Counted from the stretch's first letter, positions 35,059 through 44,303 are shown. The stretch: 62,532 bases of DNA from an uncultured Clostridia bacterium (GCA_937894775.1 CALAXC010000075.1:1-62532), one strand, 5' to 3'. Numbers and translations: made by a program. Notes: generated by a model from the sequence alone, not told the origin.

Positions 35059-36381
35059 TTAGTCAAAGAATGATGGCTTCTTTGGCATTTTAAAATTGCG
35101 CAGGATCGAAAAACCGTCATCATCGTCAGCATTGAAAAATATTCTGCTCATTACTGCATAGCGTAAAGCCTCGGGTGAATGGGTTATGCGGTGAGGCGAG
35201 CCTGATGCGTCTTCTTCGCGCTTGGTATCGCAGATCAAAGACGGTAGAGAATTTATAAGATCCGTGCAGTTGGAGGATATACGTATGTACGGGTGATCTC
35301 CTTTGGCTGCGAGATATTCTCTCAGTATTCGCCATCCGGGGATCCTTCGGTCATCAGCGGCGCGCATAGGAGGCATACCTCTTACGGCTTGCATTATTTC
35401 AAATCCGCTTCGTCCGCTGTCCTGACGTCTGTTCCACAGATCGGGAGAGCATACCGCAAATTCAACGTTTTGTCCGTCAGCAAGCAGGGAAACTCTGTTT
35501 GCCGCTTCGCTAAGCGTGAGCCCCGATTCACATACTTCCCGTATTACCCAAATATTACCCTCTGCATCTATTCCTACAAGAAGGGCAGCAAGCATATCAA
35601 GACCGTAGTCGAGAGCTATGAATTTTTGAGTGCTTGAAGGTATGGAGCGAGGATCACAAATGTGTACCGAGCTGTCAAATTCGGGAAAGAACTGTCCCTC
35701 AAAGACGTCCCATTTTCCATATAACCAAGCATCCCGTAAACGGGGTGGCAGGGAACGGAGTGTGTTAAAATATTCGGGATCTGAATCGAGCAAAATAGGA
35801 TTATCGTAAACCAAAGCGGGAATAAAGGCATATTCGTTCGGATCTTCACCGCTTCTGAAATCACGGTCAACAAACAGTCTTTTTACCCAACTGTGACCGA
35901 TACCCCCAGGATTGCAAGTAAGATACATTCTTCTTGGAAAATGATCTGCGCCTCGCAGACAGGCCTTTAATACCGAAAATCTGAATTCGCTCAGCTGCGT
36001 TGCCTCGTCGATGGCGATAATGTCATATTCCTGACCTTGATATCTTAAAACATCCTTATCGGTCGCACAGTATCCAAGATAGATTGCGCTTTTGTTGGGT
36101 AAAAATATAGCTTTTTCGCTTTCGCTGTATGTGATTATTCCGTCATATTCACGCAAAAACGGAATGACGTGATTTGCCCGAAGCTCGGGAAGCGTACGGC
36201 GGATCAAAAGGCATCTGAGTCCGTCATATCTCAGGCACATAGCTATAAGCTTGCGCCTGAGTGCCCAGGATTTGCCTCCTCCTCTCGCCCCGCCATAGGC
36301 TGTAAAGCGAGCTCTTGAGGCGAAGAATTCTTTTTGCCGTTCGTTTGGTATTCCGCGTATTTGAATTTTTGACGGGCTCAT
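35059..36381 (-). CDS. Phage terminase large subunit
   Basis: A 440-residue packaging motor ATPase and nuclease. Walker A GGARGGGKS is at 30-38 and Walker B with catalytic Glu in IIAIDEAT at 121-128. The RNase H-like nuclease domain starts near FIALDYGLDML with its first Asp, and a second Asp is in CSPDLWNRRQDSG. All key residues are present, so the protein should be active. The ATG overlaps the TerS stop by one base. It would cut and pump DNA into the capsid. Confidence 0.93.
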   Translation of the reverse strand: MSPSKIQIRGIPNERQKEFFASRARFTAYGGARGGGKSWALRRKLIAMCLRYDGLRCLLIRRTLPELRANHVIPFLREYDGIITYSESEKAIFLPNKSAIYLGYCATDKDVLRYQGQEYDIIAIDEATQLSEFRFSVLKACLRGADHFPRRMYLTCNPGGIGHSWVKRLFVDRDFRSGEDPNEYAFIPALVYDNPILLDSDPEYFNTLRSLPPRLRDAWLYGKWDVFEGQFFPEFDSSVHICDPRSIPSSTQKFIALDYGLDMLAALLVGIDAEGNIWVIREVCESGLTLSEAANRVSLLADGQNVEFAVCSPDLWNRRQDSGRSGFEIMQAVRGMPPMRAADDRRIPGWRILREYLAAKGDHPYIRISSNCTDLINSLPSLICDTKREEDASGSPHRITHSPEALRYAVMSRIFFNADDDDGFSILRNFKMPKKPSFFD

Positions 36382-36773
36382 TATCCGCCGTCCTCGAATA
36401 TATCGTGATCGAATTTTATTTCAAGCTGTGTTTGGTCCGTATGGTGCTTGACAGATTCGTATCCGAGCCGCTTTTTCAGGTAGGCAGATATTACGGTCGG
36501 TGAAATTGCGGAATTAAGAGCTTCGTCTTCGAGAATTGCAAGAATTCGCCCGTATATTTCAGGATTCTCGCGACCAAAGCTTTCAAGCTCTGAAGCACTG
36601 ACCTTTATAAATCTGCAAAAGCCCGCAAGATTTGGGAATCCTTGCTTTGATTTTGATGAGGCCTTTGAATTATCTTTCAATGACTCGGTGTTGCAAGAGA
36701 TGACGTATTGTTCTAAAAGATTTATTATGTTACCGCCATTGTCTGCCCGTAATATGCTTTCGGCGGGATTCAT
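36381..36773 (-). CDS. Phage terminase small subunit
   Basis: A 130-residue protein preceding TerL with direct overlap. A Ser/Lys-rich N-terminus is followed by a helical HTH-like region (LAGFCRFIKVSASELESF) and then SPTVISAYLKKRLGYE, a block common to small terminases. TerS recognises the packaging start site. The iteron array just upstream is a candidate target. ATG 36773 has ggaggt upstream. Confidence 0.75.
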   Translation of the reverse strand: MNPAESILRADNGGNIINLLEQYVISCNTESLKDNSKASSKSKQGFPNLAGFCRFIKVSASELESFGRENPEIYGRILAILEDEALNSAISPTVISAYLKKRLGYESVKHHTDQTQLEIKFDHDIFEDGG

Positions 36774-36826
36774 AGGTGTAGACCTCCTTTCTCTCTGTTA
36801 CGCACCCTTATTTTAAAGCTTTAAAA

Positions 36827-36866
36827 AGTGTCAAAGGGTGACCGTGAGTGTCACTTAGTGTCACTT
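36827..36866. promoter_or_regulatory. 10-bp iterons upstream of TerS (candidate pac/operator)
   Basis: Copies of agtgtcac/aag stand one helical turn apart: 36827 (agtgtcaaag), 36837 (degenerate), 36847 (agtgtcactt) and 36857 (agtgtcactt). They lie 54 bp before the TerS start. On the minus strand a TTGACA overlaps the first copy, so the array also covers a possible promoter. Confidence 0.65.
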
Positions 36867-36896
36867 TTTTAAAAAATATTTAGAAATAAAAAAAGA

Positions 36897-36925
36897 GGAT
36901 GTCTCAATTTGTGTTTGAGACATCC
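36897..36925 (-). terminator. Terminator isolating the cassette from upstream genes
   Basis: Stem ggatgtctcaa/ttgagacatcc with a seven-base loop. On the minus strand it is followed by ctcttttttt. It ends transcription from 36958-39111. Confidence 0.88.
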
Positions 36926-36957
36926 CCTTTTGGAAATCTTTTGATTTATTTGATTTG

Positions 36958-37896
36958 TTAATTTGGAAGAACCTGCCAGCTTGATACGTTATATTTCTTT
37001 ACGATTTTTATAAGCTCTTCGAGCGCTTGTGCGTTTTCACCCTTTGGGAGCAAAACTCTCATATCGTAATACATAAGCTGGAGCTGCATATCGGCTATTA
37101 CCGATTCTATATTTTCGGAAACCGTTCCTTCGCCTTTTATCTGTGTAAGATCGAGCGCAAGGTAATCAAAGGATTTAGCAATCGTATCGATCAAAGAAGA
37201 GCGCTTATCGGCTTCGAGCACAGAATTTGGAAGAGTTAGACCGATAACCGCATCATTTTCGGTTATATGTATTCTTTCAGCCAAAGCGCAAAGCTTGTTT
37301 ACGTCTTCCTCTGTTGCTGAATTTGCAATAAGAAGAACATCACCTACGCCTGCGCGAATTGCCTCGCAAGCTACCGAGCCCCAGATAGAAAGCTCGATAT
37401 CGGTCATAAGGTCATCTTCCTTTTCTTTGAATGACGGAATGTATAACGTAGCCGTTGCATAGAGTCCGTCATTTCCGATCGATTTTATATATGTTGAAAG
37501 GGTGGATGCATCTGATGCCACAGAAAGGTAGGAAAGACTTGAAGCAAGTGAGGAGCGGAACATAAGCGTTCCGTCGGGCTTGTTCAAAGAAATGCACACT
37601 GATTTTGCATCTTCATTTATTGCAGCAAGTCTTGATGCGAAGCTTGAACCGTCTTCGAGCAAGGGAAGCGGATAAGCTCCCACTTTTTGAACTATTCTTT
37701 TTTGGGATTGGTCGGTTTCCTCCAGATCGTCGAATTCATCGTCGAAATAAGGCTCTTTAGTTTTTTCTGAAAGCGAAAGGCCAACCGACATAAAAATTAT
37801 AAATAGAACAACTAAAGCGATTATTGATGTGATAAGTATCGCTTTTGTTCTTTTTTTGCGATATTTACTTTTTCTGTATCGCGACGGGCTGTTCAT
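36958..37896 (-). CDS. Membrane-anchored protein, possible glycoside-hydrolase-like TIM barrel
   Basis: 312 residues. A very basic N-terminus (KYRKKRTKA) precedes one transmembrane helix and an acidic linker (FDDEFDDLEE). The rest alternates beta-strands and helices with a DYLALDLTQI strand near residue 235, resembling the barrel of DUF4015-type putative glycoside hydrolases. No sure catalytic pair is seen. Its gene is downstream of the foldase and ends at a strong terminator. Confidence 0.5.
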   Translation of the reverse strand: MNSPSRYRKSKYRKKRTKAILITSIIALVVLFIIFMSVGLSLSEKTKEPYFDDEFDDLEETDQSQKRIVQKVGAYPLPLLEDGSSFASRLAAINEDAKSVCISLNKPDGTLMFRSSLASSLSYLSVASDASTLSTYIKSIGNDGLYATATLYIPSFKEKEDDLMTDIELSIWGSVACEAIRAGVGDVLLIANSATEEDVNKLCALAERIHITENDAVIGLTLPNSVLEADKRSSLIDTIAKSFDYLALDLTQIKGEGTVSENIESVIADMQLQLMYYDMRVLLPKGENAQALEELIKIVKKYNVSSWQVLPN

Positions 37897-37947
37897 GGCT
37901 TTCCTTCCTTTTAAATTTTTAAAATTGAATTGAATTTGAATTAAAAA

Positions 37948-39111
37948 TTATTTTTTATGCTTTTTTTGAAATCTTTTTGCTCTTACTGTGCGGAACACAA
38001 AAACGATAATGATGATAGCGACAAGCGAAACAACTGAAATCGTTATTGTAGTGATAAGCTGAATATCGACACCGTTTTCAGGCTGTTCGAGTGATGTTAC
38101 GTCAAGCGAAATAGCATAATCGTTAGGCTTGAAGGAAAGATCTTTTTTGATATTTTCAAGCTTTTGTACGATGATAGCATCTTTAAGCATATCCGAAAGA
38201 TCTTCAAAATTATCTTCGATCTCCGAATCCTTTGTGGGAAGACGTTCTATTATGTAAAAGCATTCGCAGAGCTCACCGTTTATATCGGTACTTTGCGAAA
38301 CTACTATTCCGCTTCTGTCACCTGATTTTTCAAGAGCAAATGCGGCATCCTCATATCCTTTTTCCATAACACCCTTAGGAAAATAATATCCGTAGGCATT
38401 TTTCAGAGATTCAGGAACAGTGTTTTCATTATATTTACTTCCGATAAGCTGGTACATAGAGTTTCCGCTTTCTAAAAGTCTGAGAGCTTCTTCAGCTTTT
38501 GCGTATTCTGTAGCTCGGTCATCTCCTTCACTTACAAAAATTGCGATGTGCCAGGTGTGAATAAAATCTTTTTTGATGGTTTCTTTTATCTTCTCATCAG
38601 TGTTCGGAATAATTCCGTCGGTTTGATATTTTTGACCGAGCTTATTATAAAGAATATCTACCCCGGTAGAAAATCTATAATAGTGATCGGTTATGCCTGC
38701 TTCTTGCTGAGAAGCAAAATAATCCTCTCGGTTCCCGTCAAAAGAAGATTCTATAATTGATTCAATATGCGCATTGACCTCTTTTCTGAGCTCTTTTTCA
38801 CTGTATTTCAAGCCTTCGGAAGAGCAAAGAGTGAGGATAGCATAGTTTGTAATAATATTTTCGTTTATACGTTCCCAAACGTATTCTTTTATTGCAGCAG
38901 TATCGTCCTTGAATTTTTCCTTAGCGGTTGCGAGGTAGGATGTTACCAAAAAATAAAATTCTTCGTACGGAACACTGTATTCACCAACAGTTCCTACTTC
39001 GGTTTTTGCAAGCTTGGTCTGCGCTAACGGACGTGCGCCGCAAGAAGCAAATGCAGATAAAATTATAGTAAGTAATAAGGCTAAAGCGCCTGTTCGTAAT
39101 ATCTTTTTCAT
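37948..39111 (-). CDS. PrsA/SurA-like peptidyl-prolyl isomerase lipoprotein with C-terminal membrane helix
   Basis: 387 residues. The start is 39111 because GGAG lies six bases upstream and the protein then reads MKKILRTG followed by lipobox FASCG. A SurA-like N-terminal helical domain is followed by a parvulin core (FIHTWHIAIFVSEG, GYYFPKGVMEKGYEDAAFAL), which folds exported proteins. A second membrane helix near 350-375 with a basic KKHKK tail is unusual for PrsA and would anchor both ends. Confidence 0.82.
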   Translation of the reverse strand: MKKILRTGALALLLTIILSAFASCGARPLAQTKLAKTEVGTVGEYSVPYEEFYFLVTSYLATAKEKFKDDTAAIKEYVWERINENIITNYAILTLCSSEGLKYSEKELRKEVNAHIESIIESSFDGNREDYFASQQEAGITDHYYRFSTGVDILYNKLGQKYQTDGIIPNTDEKIKETIKKDFIHTWHIAIFVSEGDDRATEYAKAEEALRLLESGNSMYQLIGSKYNENTVPESLKNAYGYYFPKGVMEKGYEDAAFALEKSGDRSGIVVSQSTDINGELCECFYIIERLPTKDSEIEDNFEDLSDMLKDAIIVQKLENIKKDLSFKPNDYAISLDVTSLEQPENGVDIQLITTITISVVSLVAIIIIVFVFRTVRAKRFQKKHKK

Positions 39112-39354
39112 AGGGTACTCCATAAAATTTACATATATAGAAAGTATATCACTATTTTGTTACTATATTGTGAATAAAAAACGTAATTTGTGATTTTGTA
39201 CTATAAACACATTTGCTCTTAGTGCAAAAGCGACAAATAGACTCTGAAAAAATATTTTATTTAAAGAAGAAATCACAAAAAAGCTCTTCCATTTTTTAAA
39301 AAAGTATGGTATAATAAACTTGTTATGGAATGTTTTGCTTAAGGGAGGTGTCGT

Positions 39355-40290
39355 ATGGAGTCAAAATACAGTATTCCTTTAAATGAAGTGATCTCAGAAT
39401 TTCAACTCGAGGTCGTGAATATGCCTAAAGATCCTAAGGACATTAAGGTATCGAGCCCCGAGGTCGCTCGTCCCGGTCTTGCGCTTGCAGGATTTACTGA
39501 GGTATTCGAGCCATTCAGAATACAGATTTTGGGAAGAGCAGAGCACGCATTTTTAGAGAGTCTTGCTGAAGATGAGCATAACAAGCGAATACTTGAGTTT
39601 TTTAAGCTTAATCCGGTTGCGGTGGTTGTAACAAGCGGATTGCCTATCTGTGATGCAACACTTGAGTCGGCAACAAAGCTTGGAATTCCATTGCTCAGAA
39701 CCGAAGAAAGAACAAGTGCTTTTATGGCGGCTATTATTTCTTCGTTGAATACCAGCCTTGCTCCGAGGACAACACGTCACGGTGTATTGGTTGAAGTCTA
39801 CGGTGAAGGAGTTCTTATTCTCGGTGACAGCGGTATCGGTAAGAGTGAAACCGCAATAGAGCTTGTAAAGAGAGGTCATCGACTTATAGCTGATGATGCG
39901 GTTGAAATCAAGCGCGTTTCGGCAAAAACATTGGTAGGAACTGCGCCTGAGATAATAAGACACTACATCGAGCTTCGCGGTATCGGTATAGTTGACGTTC
40001 GCAGACTTTTCGGTATGGGTTCGGTTAAGGTTTCAGAGAGAATAGATCTTGTAATTAACTTTGAGGCTTGGGATCCCGAAAAGCTTTATGATAGATTCGG
40101 GCTTGATGATGAGGTAGAGAATATTCTCGGTATCGATATTCCCGCGCTTACGATCCCCGTTCATCACGGACGAAATTTGGCGGTCGTTCTTGAAATAGCC
40201 GCTATGAATAACAGACAGAAAAAAATGGGCTATAATACAGCCGAAGAATTTAATAAAAGATTAATGGAAAATATGGAGGCGGATATATGA
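39355..40290 (+). CDS. hprK: HPr kinase/phosphorylase
   Basis: A 311-residue bifunctional enzyme that phosphorylates and dephosphorylates Ser46 of HPr, controlling catabolite repression with CcpA. Its Walker A motif GDSGIGKSETA is near 156, and the signature LRGIGIVDVRRLFGMGSVK is near 208. aagggaggt precedes ATG 39355, with a TATAAT -10 at 39310-39315 but a weak -35. Stop and next start overlap (ATGA). Confidence 0.96.
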   Translation: MESKYSIPLNEVISEFQLEVVNMPKDPKDIKVSSPEVARPGLALAGFTEVFEPFRIQILGRAEHAFLESLAEDEHNKRILEFFKLNPVAVVVTSGLPICDATLESATKLGIPLLRTEERTSAFMAAIISSLNTSLAPRTTRHGVLVEVYGEGVLILGDSGIGKSETAIELVKRGHRLIADDAVEIKRVSAKTLVGTAPEIIRHYIELRGIGIVDVRRLFGMGSVKVSERIDLVINFEAWDPEKLYDRFGLDDEVENILGIDIPALTIPVHHGRNLAVVLEIAAMNNRQKKMGYNTAEEFNKRLMENMEADI

Positions 40291-41255
40291 AGCTTAGTGT
40301 ACTTATGAATTTGTATCATGATAAAACACTTGAGGAAGTGCTTGCAAGAATGGCGGAGCTTGGCATCAAGACTGTTGAGGTGGGCGCAGGCGGCTATCCC
40401 GGAAAGGATCAGTGCGATCCTGCGGAACTTTTGGCAGACGAAAAGAAGCTTGATGATTTTAAAGCTGCATTTAAAAAATACGGGATCGAGATCTGCGCTT
40501 TAGCAGTTCATGGAAATCCCTTGCATCCTCAGAAGGATCTTGCGGAGATGTATGACACTGATTTTAAAAATGCAGTATTACTTGCTGAAAAGCTCGGAGT
40601 TGATACCGTTATTACCTTCTCGGGTTGTCCGGGTGACTGTGAAAATTCGATATATCCGAACTGGGTAACCTGTTCCTGGCCTGAGGATTATATGAAGATC
40701 CTCGATTGGCAGTGGAACGAGAAGCTTATTCCTTATTGGAAAAAGACGGGAGCTTTTGCAAAAGCGCATAAGGTAGATCATATTGCGTTTGAGATGCACC
40801 CCGGATTCTGCGTTTACAATCCCGCAACTCTTCTTCGCTTGAGAGAAGCTGTTGGTGATGTTATCGGAGCAAATTTCGACCCCTCACATCTTATCTGGCA
40901 GGGAATGGATGTAGTAGCGGCAATAAGAGAGCTTAAAGGCGCGATCTACCACGTACACGCAAAGGATACAAAGATAGATAAATATAATACGGCACGCAAC
41001 GGCGTTCTTGACGTAAAGCATTACGGTGATGAGCTTGAGCGTTCCTGGATCTTCCGTACAGTAGGTTACGGAAACGGCGAGGATTATTGGAGAGAGATCG
41101 TTTCTAATCTCCGTCTTTGCGGATATGACAGAGTGCTTTCCATTGAGCATGAGGACAGTCTTATGTCGCTTGACGAAGGACTTGAAAAAGCGGTAAGCTT
41201 CTTGAAAAACATAATAATCACCGAAGAAAAACCTACCACAATGGCTTGGGCATAA
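40287..41255 (+). CDS. Sugar phosphate isomerase/epimerase (AP endonuclease family 2 TIM barrel)
   Basis: 322 residues. Metal-binding acidic/His residues are visible in FEMHPGFCVYNP, GANFDPSHL, YHVHAKDT and SIEHED, the set used by xylose-isomerase-like epimerases and inosose dehydratases. It is translationally coupled to hprK, suggesting a role in carbohydrate metabolism. Substrate is not deducible. Confidence 0.9.
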   Translation: MKLSVLMNLYHDKTLEEVLARMAELGIKTVEVGAGGYPGKDQCDPAELLADEKKLDDFKAAFKKYGIEICALAVHGNPLHPQKDLAEMYDTDFKNAVLLAEKLGVDTVITFSGCPGDCENSIYPNWVTCSWPEDYMKILDWQWNEKLIPYWKKTGAFAKAHKVDHIAFEMHPGFCVYNPATLLRLREAVGDVIGANFDPSHLIWQGMDVVAAIRELKGAIYHVHAKDTKIDKYNTARNGVLDVKHYGDELERSWIFRTVGYGNGEDYWREIVSNLRLCGYDRVLSIEHEDSLMSLDEGLEKAVSFLKNIIITEEKPTTMAWA

Positions 41256-41292
41256 AATAATTTGATATAAATTGAAAAAAAGGAGAAAAATT

Positions 41293-43329
41293 ATGAAAAA
41301 GTATTTTAGCTTGGCAGTAGTGTTTATATTGCTTTATGCGACACTTCTGACAGCAATACCCACAAGCGCGGCTACGGCGGGTCCGTACAATTATGGCAAC
41401 GGATGTATCAAATCGATAAACGTATCCACGACTAAACAGCTTGATAAGGCAACTTATTATAAGGCTACCGTAAATTCGTCATGGCACGGATTGAATAAGA
41501 CTTATTATGATCTTACGACACATTTGGCTATTGGTAGCAAGGACACTAAGTTCTTCGTTTATTCAGGCGAAACCAGCGATAAAATGGGTTATGCTAAGAA
41601 GAGTGTTGATGACCTCGTTAAGGCTTTTGAGGCAGAAAATCCCTCATACAAGGTTGTTGCTGCGGTAAACGGTGACTTCTTTAACACTAATTCAGGTGAG
41701 CCCGAAGAACCTATGATGCAGAACGGTCAGATGCTTAAGGCATATCTTCTTCCCGATGACGAGAGAAGAGGCGGCGGTATGGTAGGTGTCAATTATACTA
41801 CAGGTAAGGTAGTATACCATACGATAGGTCCCGCTTATAAGAGCGCGGGATACGGTACAACTTATGAATTCAACGGTTCATATCAGGTACAGATACTCGG
41901 TTCTAAAAAGACTAACGCAGTAGCTTCTTATGAAGCAGCGCTTTCAAATGCTCCTTCTCTTAATAAGCTTTCATTTACTACATCGGATTTCGGTAAGGGC
42001 GCTTATGACGGAAAGACAGTATATGAGGTTGAGCTTGAGAGATACCGTAAGGATACGGGCGGAAAGAATAATAGCTCACATACCTCTTCTTATTTCTTTT
42101 TACAAGGAAAAATAACAAAGATCATTAAGGGAACGGCTGATATGAAGCCTGCTAAGGGTAAGGCTTATATTGCTGCTATTTCTGAAAATCAAGTTCCTTT
42201 ACTTAAGGTTGGTACTTACGTAAGATGCCAGAAGGTACTTAAGGGTGACTGGGAAGGCGTAACTAACGCAATAGGCTTTAAGCAGCAGATACTTGCTGAA
42301 GGTAATTTGATGTTCTACAACGCATACGGAAGACATCATACAGGTGATGGCGCAAGTGAGTCGGCAACCGCTAAGTGGACAGAGGATATTTACGATTATC
42401 CGCACTGCTGGAAGGCAAGAACCGCTATCGGATTTAAGGCTGACGGAACTCCCGTATTTATGGTAATTCCTTATAACGGTAAGCTTGGCGCAACTTATTA
42501 CGAAATGTCCGAGCAGTTCAAGGCTCTCGGATGCACAAATGCATTCTTGCTTGATGGCGGTGGATCGTCAACAATGGTTATCAGAGACGGTAACTCCTTT
42601 AACACTGTTTGTCACGCAGAAGACGGTGCGGACGGAGAAGGAAGAGCAATCGGAAATATCGCTATTATGGCTGTATTGAAGGAAGGCGCTTCTGCTCCTG
42701 CAACAGATAAGGTTATCGATAGCGGTACTGATAAGGATACCGATAAAGACGGTGATTCCGCAGAAGCTAACAAGTATGCTATCAGTAACGATATTAAGAA
42801 GGTTAAAGAGCACGTTGGAAGTGATATATCCAAATATACACTTGACGGAGCAAAAATCTCTGAGGTAGATACTTTTGAGATCACAGCAGGACAGAAGCTC
42901 GGTATAGAGGGATATGTAGGCTTTACTTCGAGTATAAAGGAATTCGGTTATTACTTTGACGGCAATGAAGACAGTGCTGTTTGGGGCATCAAGGGAGAAA
43001 CCGCAACTGCAAGTATAAAGAAAAAAGCGGGCGATAAGGCAAAGAGCTTTAATATAGTTGCAGACACAGCGGCTTTGACACCGGGTGCGCATACAGTTAC
43101 CTATGTTGTTAAGTATTCGACTAAGAGCTGTGAGCTTATTACTTTGAATCTTAACGTAGGCGGTGGCGCATCAGCAGGTGACGGTACTCTTGACGCCGGA
43201 AGCGGAACAGGAGCAGTAAGTGATGGCGGATGCGGTGGTTCGATCGCATTCCCCGCAGTTCTTGCAACTACTGTTGCAGCTGCAGGTGTTGTAGGCTTCA
43301 GTCAGAAGAAAAAGAAAAAAGACGACTGA
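41293..43329 (+). CDS. Secreted NAGPA-family phosphodiester glycosidase with GGCG tail
   Basis: 678 residues. The start is ATG 41293 with aaggag upstream; the frame also begins at a TTG 21 bases earlier. A signal peptide (ends TSAATA) precedes an NAGPA/DUF2233 domain with KARTAIGFKADGTPV and LLDGGGSSTMV, the signature of N-acetylglucosamine-1-phosphodiester alpha-N-acetylglucosaminidase-like enzymes. These cleave sugar-phosphodiester links, for example in wall or biofilm polymers. A Thr/Asp linker and an Ig-like domain follow. The C-terminus is GGCGGS, a hydrophobic stretch and KKKKKDD, the same layout as the protein at 4788. Confidence 0.85.
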   Translation: MKKYFSLAVVFILLYATLLTAIPTSAATAGPYNYGNGCIKSINVSTTKQLDKATYYKATVNSSWHGLNKTYYDLTTHLAIGSKDTKFFVYSGETSDKMGYAKKSVDDLVKAFEAENPSYKVVAAVNGDFFNTNSGEPEEPMMQNGQMLKAYLLPDDERRGGGMVGVNYTTGKVVYHTIGPAYKSAGYGTTYEFNGSYQVQILGSKKTNAVASYEAALSNAPSLNKLSFTTSDFGKGAYDGKTVYEVELERYRKDTGGKNNSSHTSSYFFLQGKITKIIKGTADMKPAKGKAYIAAISENQVPLLKVGTYVRCQKVLKGDWEGVTNAIGFKQQILAEGNLMFYNAYGRHHTGDGASESATAKWTEDIYDYPHCWKARTAIGFKADGTPVFMVIPYNGKLGATYYEMSEQFKALGCTNAFLLDGGGSSTMVIRDGNSFNTVCHAEDGADGEGRAIGNIAIMAVLKEGASAPATDKVIDSGTDKDTDKDGDSAEANKYAISNDIKKVKEHVGSDISKYTLDGAKISEVDTFEITAGQKLGIEGYVGFTSSIKEFGYYFDGNEDSAVWGIKGETATASIKKKAGDKAKSFNIVADTAALTPGAHTVTYVVKYSTKSCELITLNLNVGGGASAGDGTLDAGSGTGAVSDGGCGGSIAFPAVLATTVAAAGVVGFSQKKKKKDD

Positions 43330-43346
43330 TACAGATATCGATAAAC

Positions 43347-43385
43347 AAAAACAGACCTGAGCGGATATCCGCTCAGGTCTGTTTT
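43347..43385. terminator. Bidirectional terminator
   Basis: Near-perfect palindrome with stem aaaacagacctgagcgga and its complement, with A/T runs on both sides. It ends the plus gene and the converging esterase. Confidence 0.9.
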
Positions 43386-43405
43386 GGTTTTAAAAACGGT
43401 TAATT

Positions 43406-44221
43406 TTAAACGCACTCGTTTATCCACATAACCGAAAGATCCTTCCAGGTTCCAACGTGATCGGAAAGAAGATCGGGCTTGCCGTCAAAGGTTACTTTAT
43501 TACAAAGTGCCATGCCGTGAGGTCCGTAGGGATAGATGTGCGCTTCAAATGAAACTCCTTTTTCGGCATATGCATCTATAAGCTGGAGGGGATTTTTAAT
43601 ATGTACACCCTTATCTCCAAGTGTATGCCAGATAAAGAGGGGAGAAGAATTTTCGTCAACATGAAGCTCAAGCGAAAAACGTTCTACGTCGTTTTCGTCA
43701 TAGTCGAGTCTGCCCGCAATGTTCTGTATAGATTTTGCGTGTGTATATTCACCCGCTGTAATTACAGCATAAGCAAGAATGATACCGTTGGGACGGTTGA
43801 TACCCTCGGGCGCACTTCCGTCTGTAACACCAATAGCATCACGAACCTCGGGAATATTCCAAAGAATACCCGAAGAACCCGCAAGGTGACCGCCTGCCGA
43901 GAAGCCGCATACAACTATTTTATCGGGGTTTACGTTGTATTTTTTAGCATTTTCTCTTACGTGCTTTACAGCCATAGAAACCTCTATGAGAGGCGCATAA
44001 TTTGCCGCTTTGTCGGATACTGAATAGCGAAGAAGAAAAGTATTCATTCCGTTGTCATAGTAAAAATTAGCAATAGGCTCAGCCTCGCGCGGTGCGTGAT
44101 AACGGTAGCTTCCACCGGGGCAAACAATTACGGCAGGACGAGGGGCGCTTTCCTCCTCGTGAACGTATGCGTAAAGAGAAGCTTCGGGTTTGTCGGGAAA
44201 AAGATTTATATCGGTCAACAT
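43406..44221 (-). CDS. Alpha/beta hydrolase (BD-FAE/acetyl-esterase type)
   Basis: A 271-residue esterase. The oxyanion block is VCPGGSYRYHAPRE at about 34, the nucleophile Ser in CGFSAGGHLAG near 117, and the C-terminal His in YPYGPHGMAL. It resembles the acetyl xylan/xylooligosaccharide esterases encoded near carbohydrate genes. AGGAGG precedes ATG 44221. Confidence 0.88.
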   Translation of the reverse strand: MLTDINLFPDKPEASLYAYVHEEESAPRPAVIVCPGGSYRYHAPREAEPIANFYYDNGMNTFLLRYSVSDKAANYAPLIEVSMAVKHVRENAKKYNVNPDKIVVCGFSAGGHLAGSSGILWNIPEVRDAIGVTDGSAPEGINRPNGIILAYAVITAGEYTHAKSIQNIAGRLDYDENDVERFSLELHVDENSSPLFIWHTLGDKGVHIKNPLQLIDAYAEKGVSFEAHIYPYGPHGMALCNKVTFDGKPDLLSDHVGTWKDLSVMWINECV

Positions 44222-44303
44222 TTTTTAATCCTCCTGAATTATAACAATACAATATTATTTTAACATAAACTTTGCGTTATTTCAATAAAATAATTAAAAA
44301 ATA

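Larger units (their letters stand above)
29684..36866 (-). mobile_element. P22-like phage head and packaging cassette (no tail, lysis or integration genes)
   Basis: Seven minus-strand genes in order TerS, TerL, hub-like, portal, scaffold, coat, connector. Spacing is tight and all frames are intact. It is bounded upstream by a terminator (36897-36925) and a 10-bp iteron array, and downstream by a terminator (29684-29711). Genes on both sides look like host genes. No integrase, repressor, replication, lysin, holin or tail genes and no att repeats were found. Confidence 0.75.

Noticed and set aside
29684..36866. Attachment repeats or an integrase bordering the phage-head cassette
   Set aside because: Neither flank shows a tRNA, direct repeat or recombinase, so no ends of an integrated element can be claimed.
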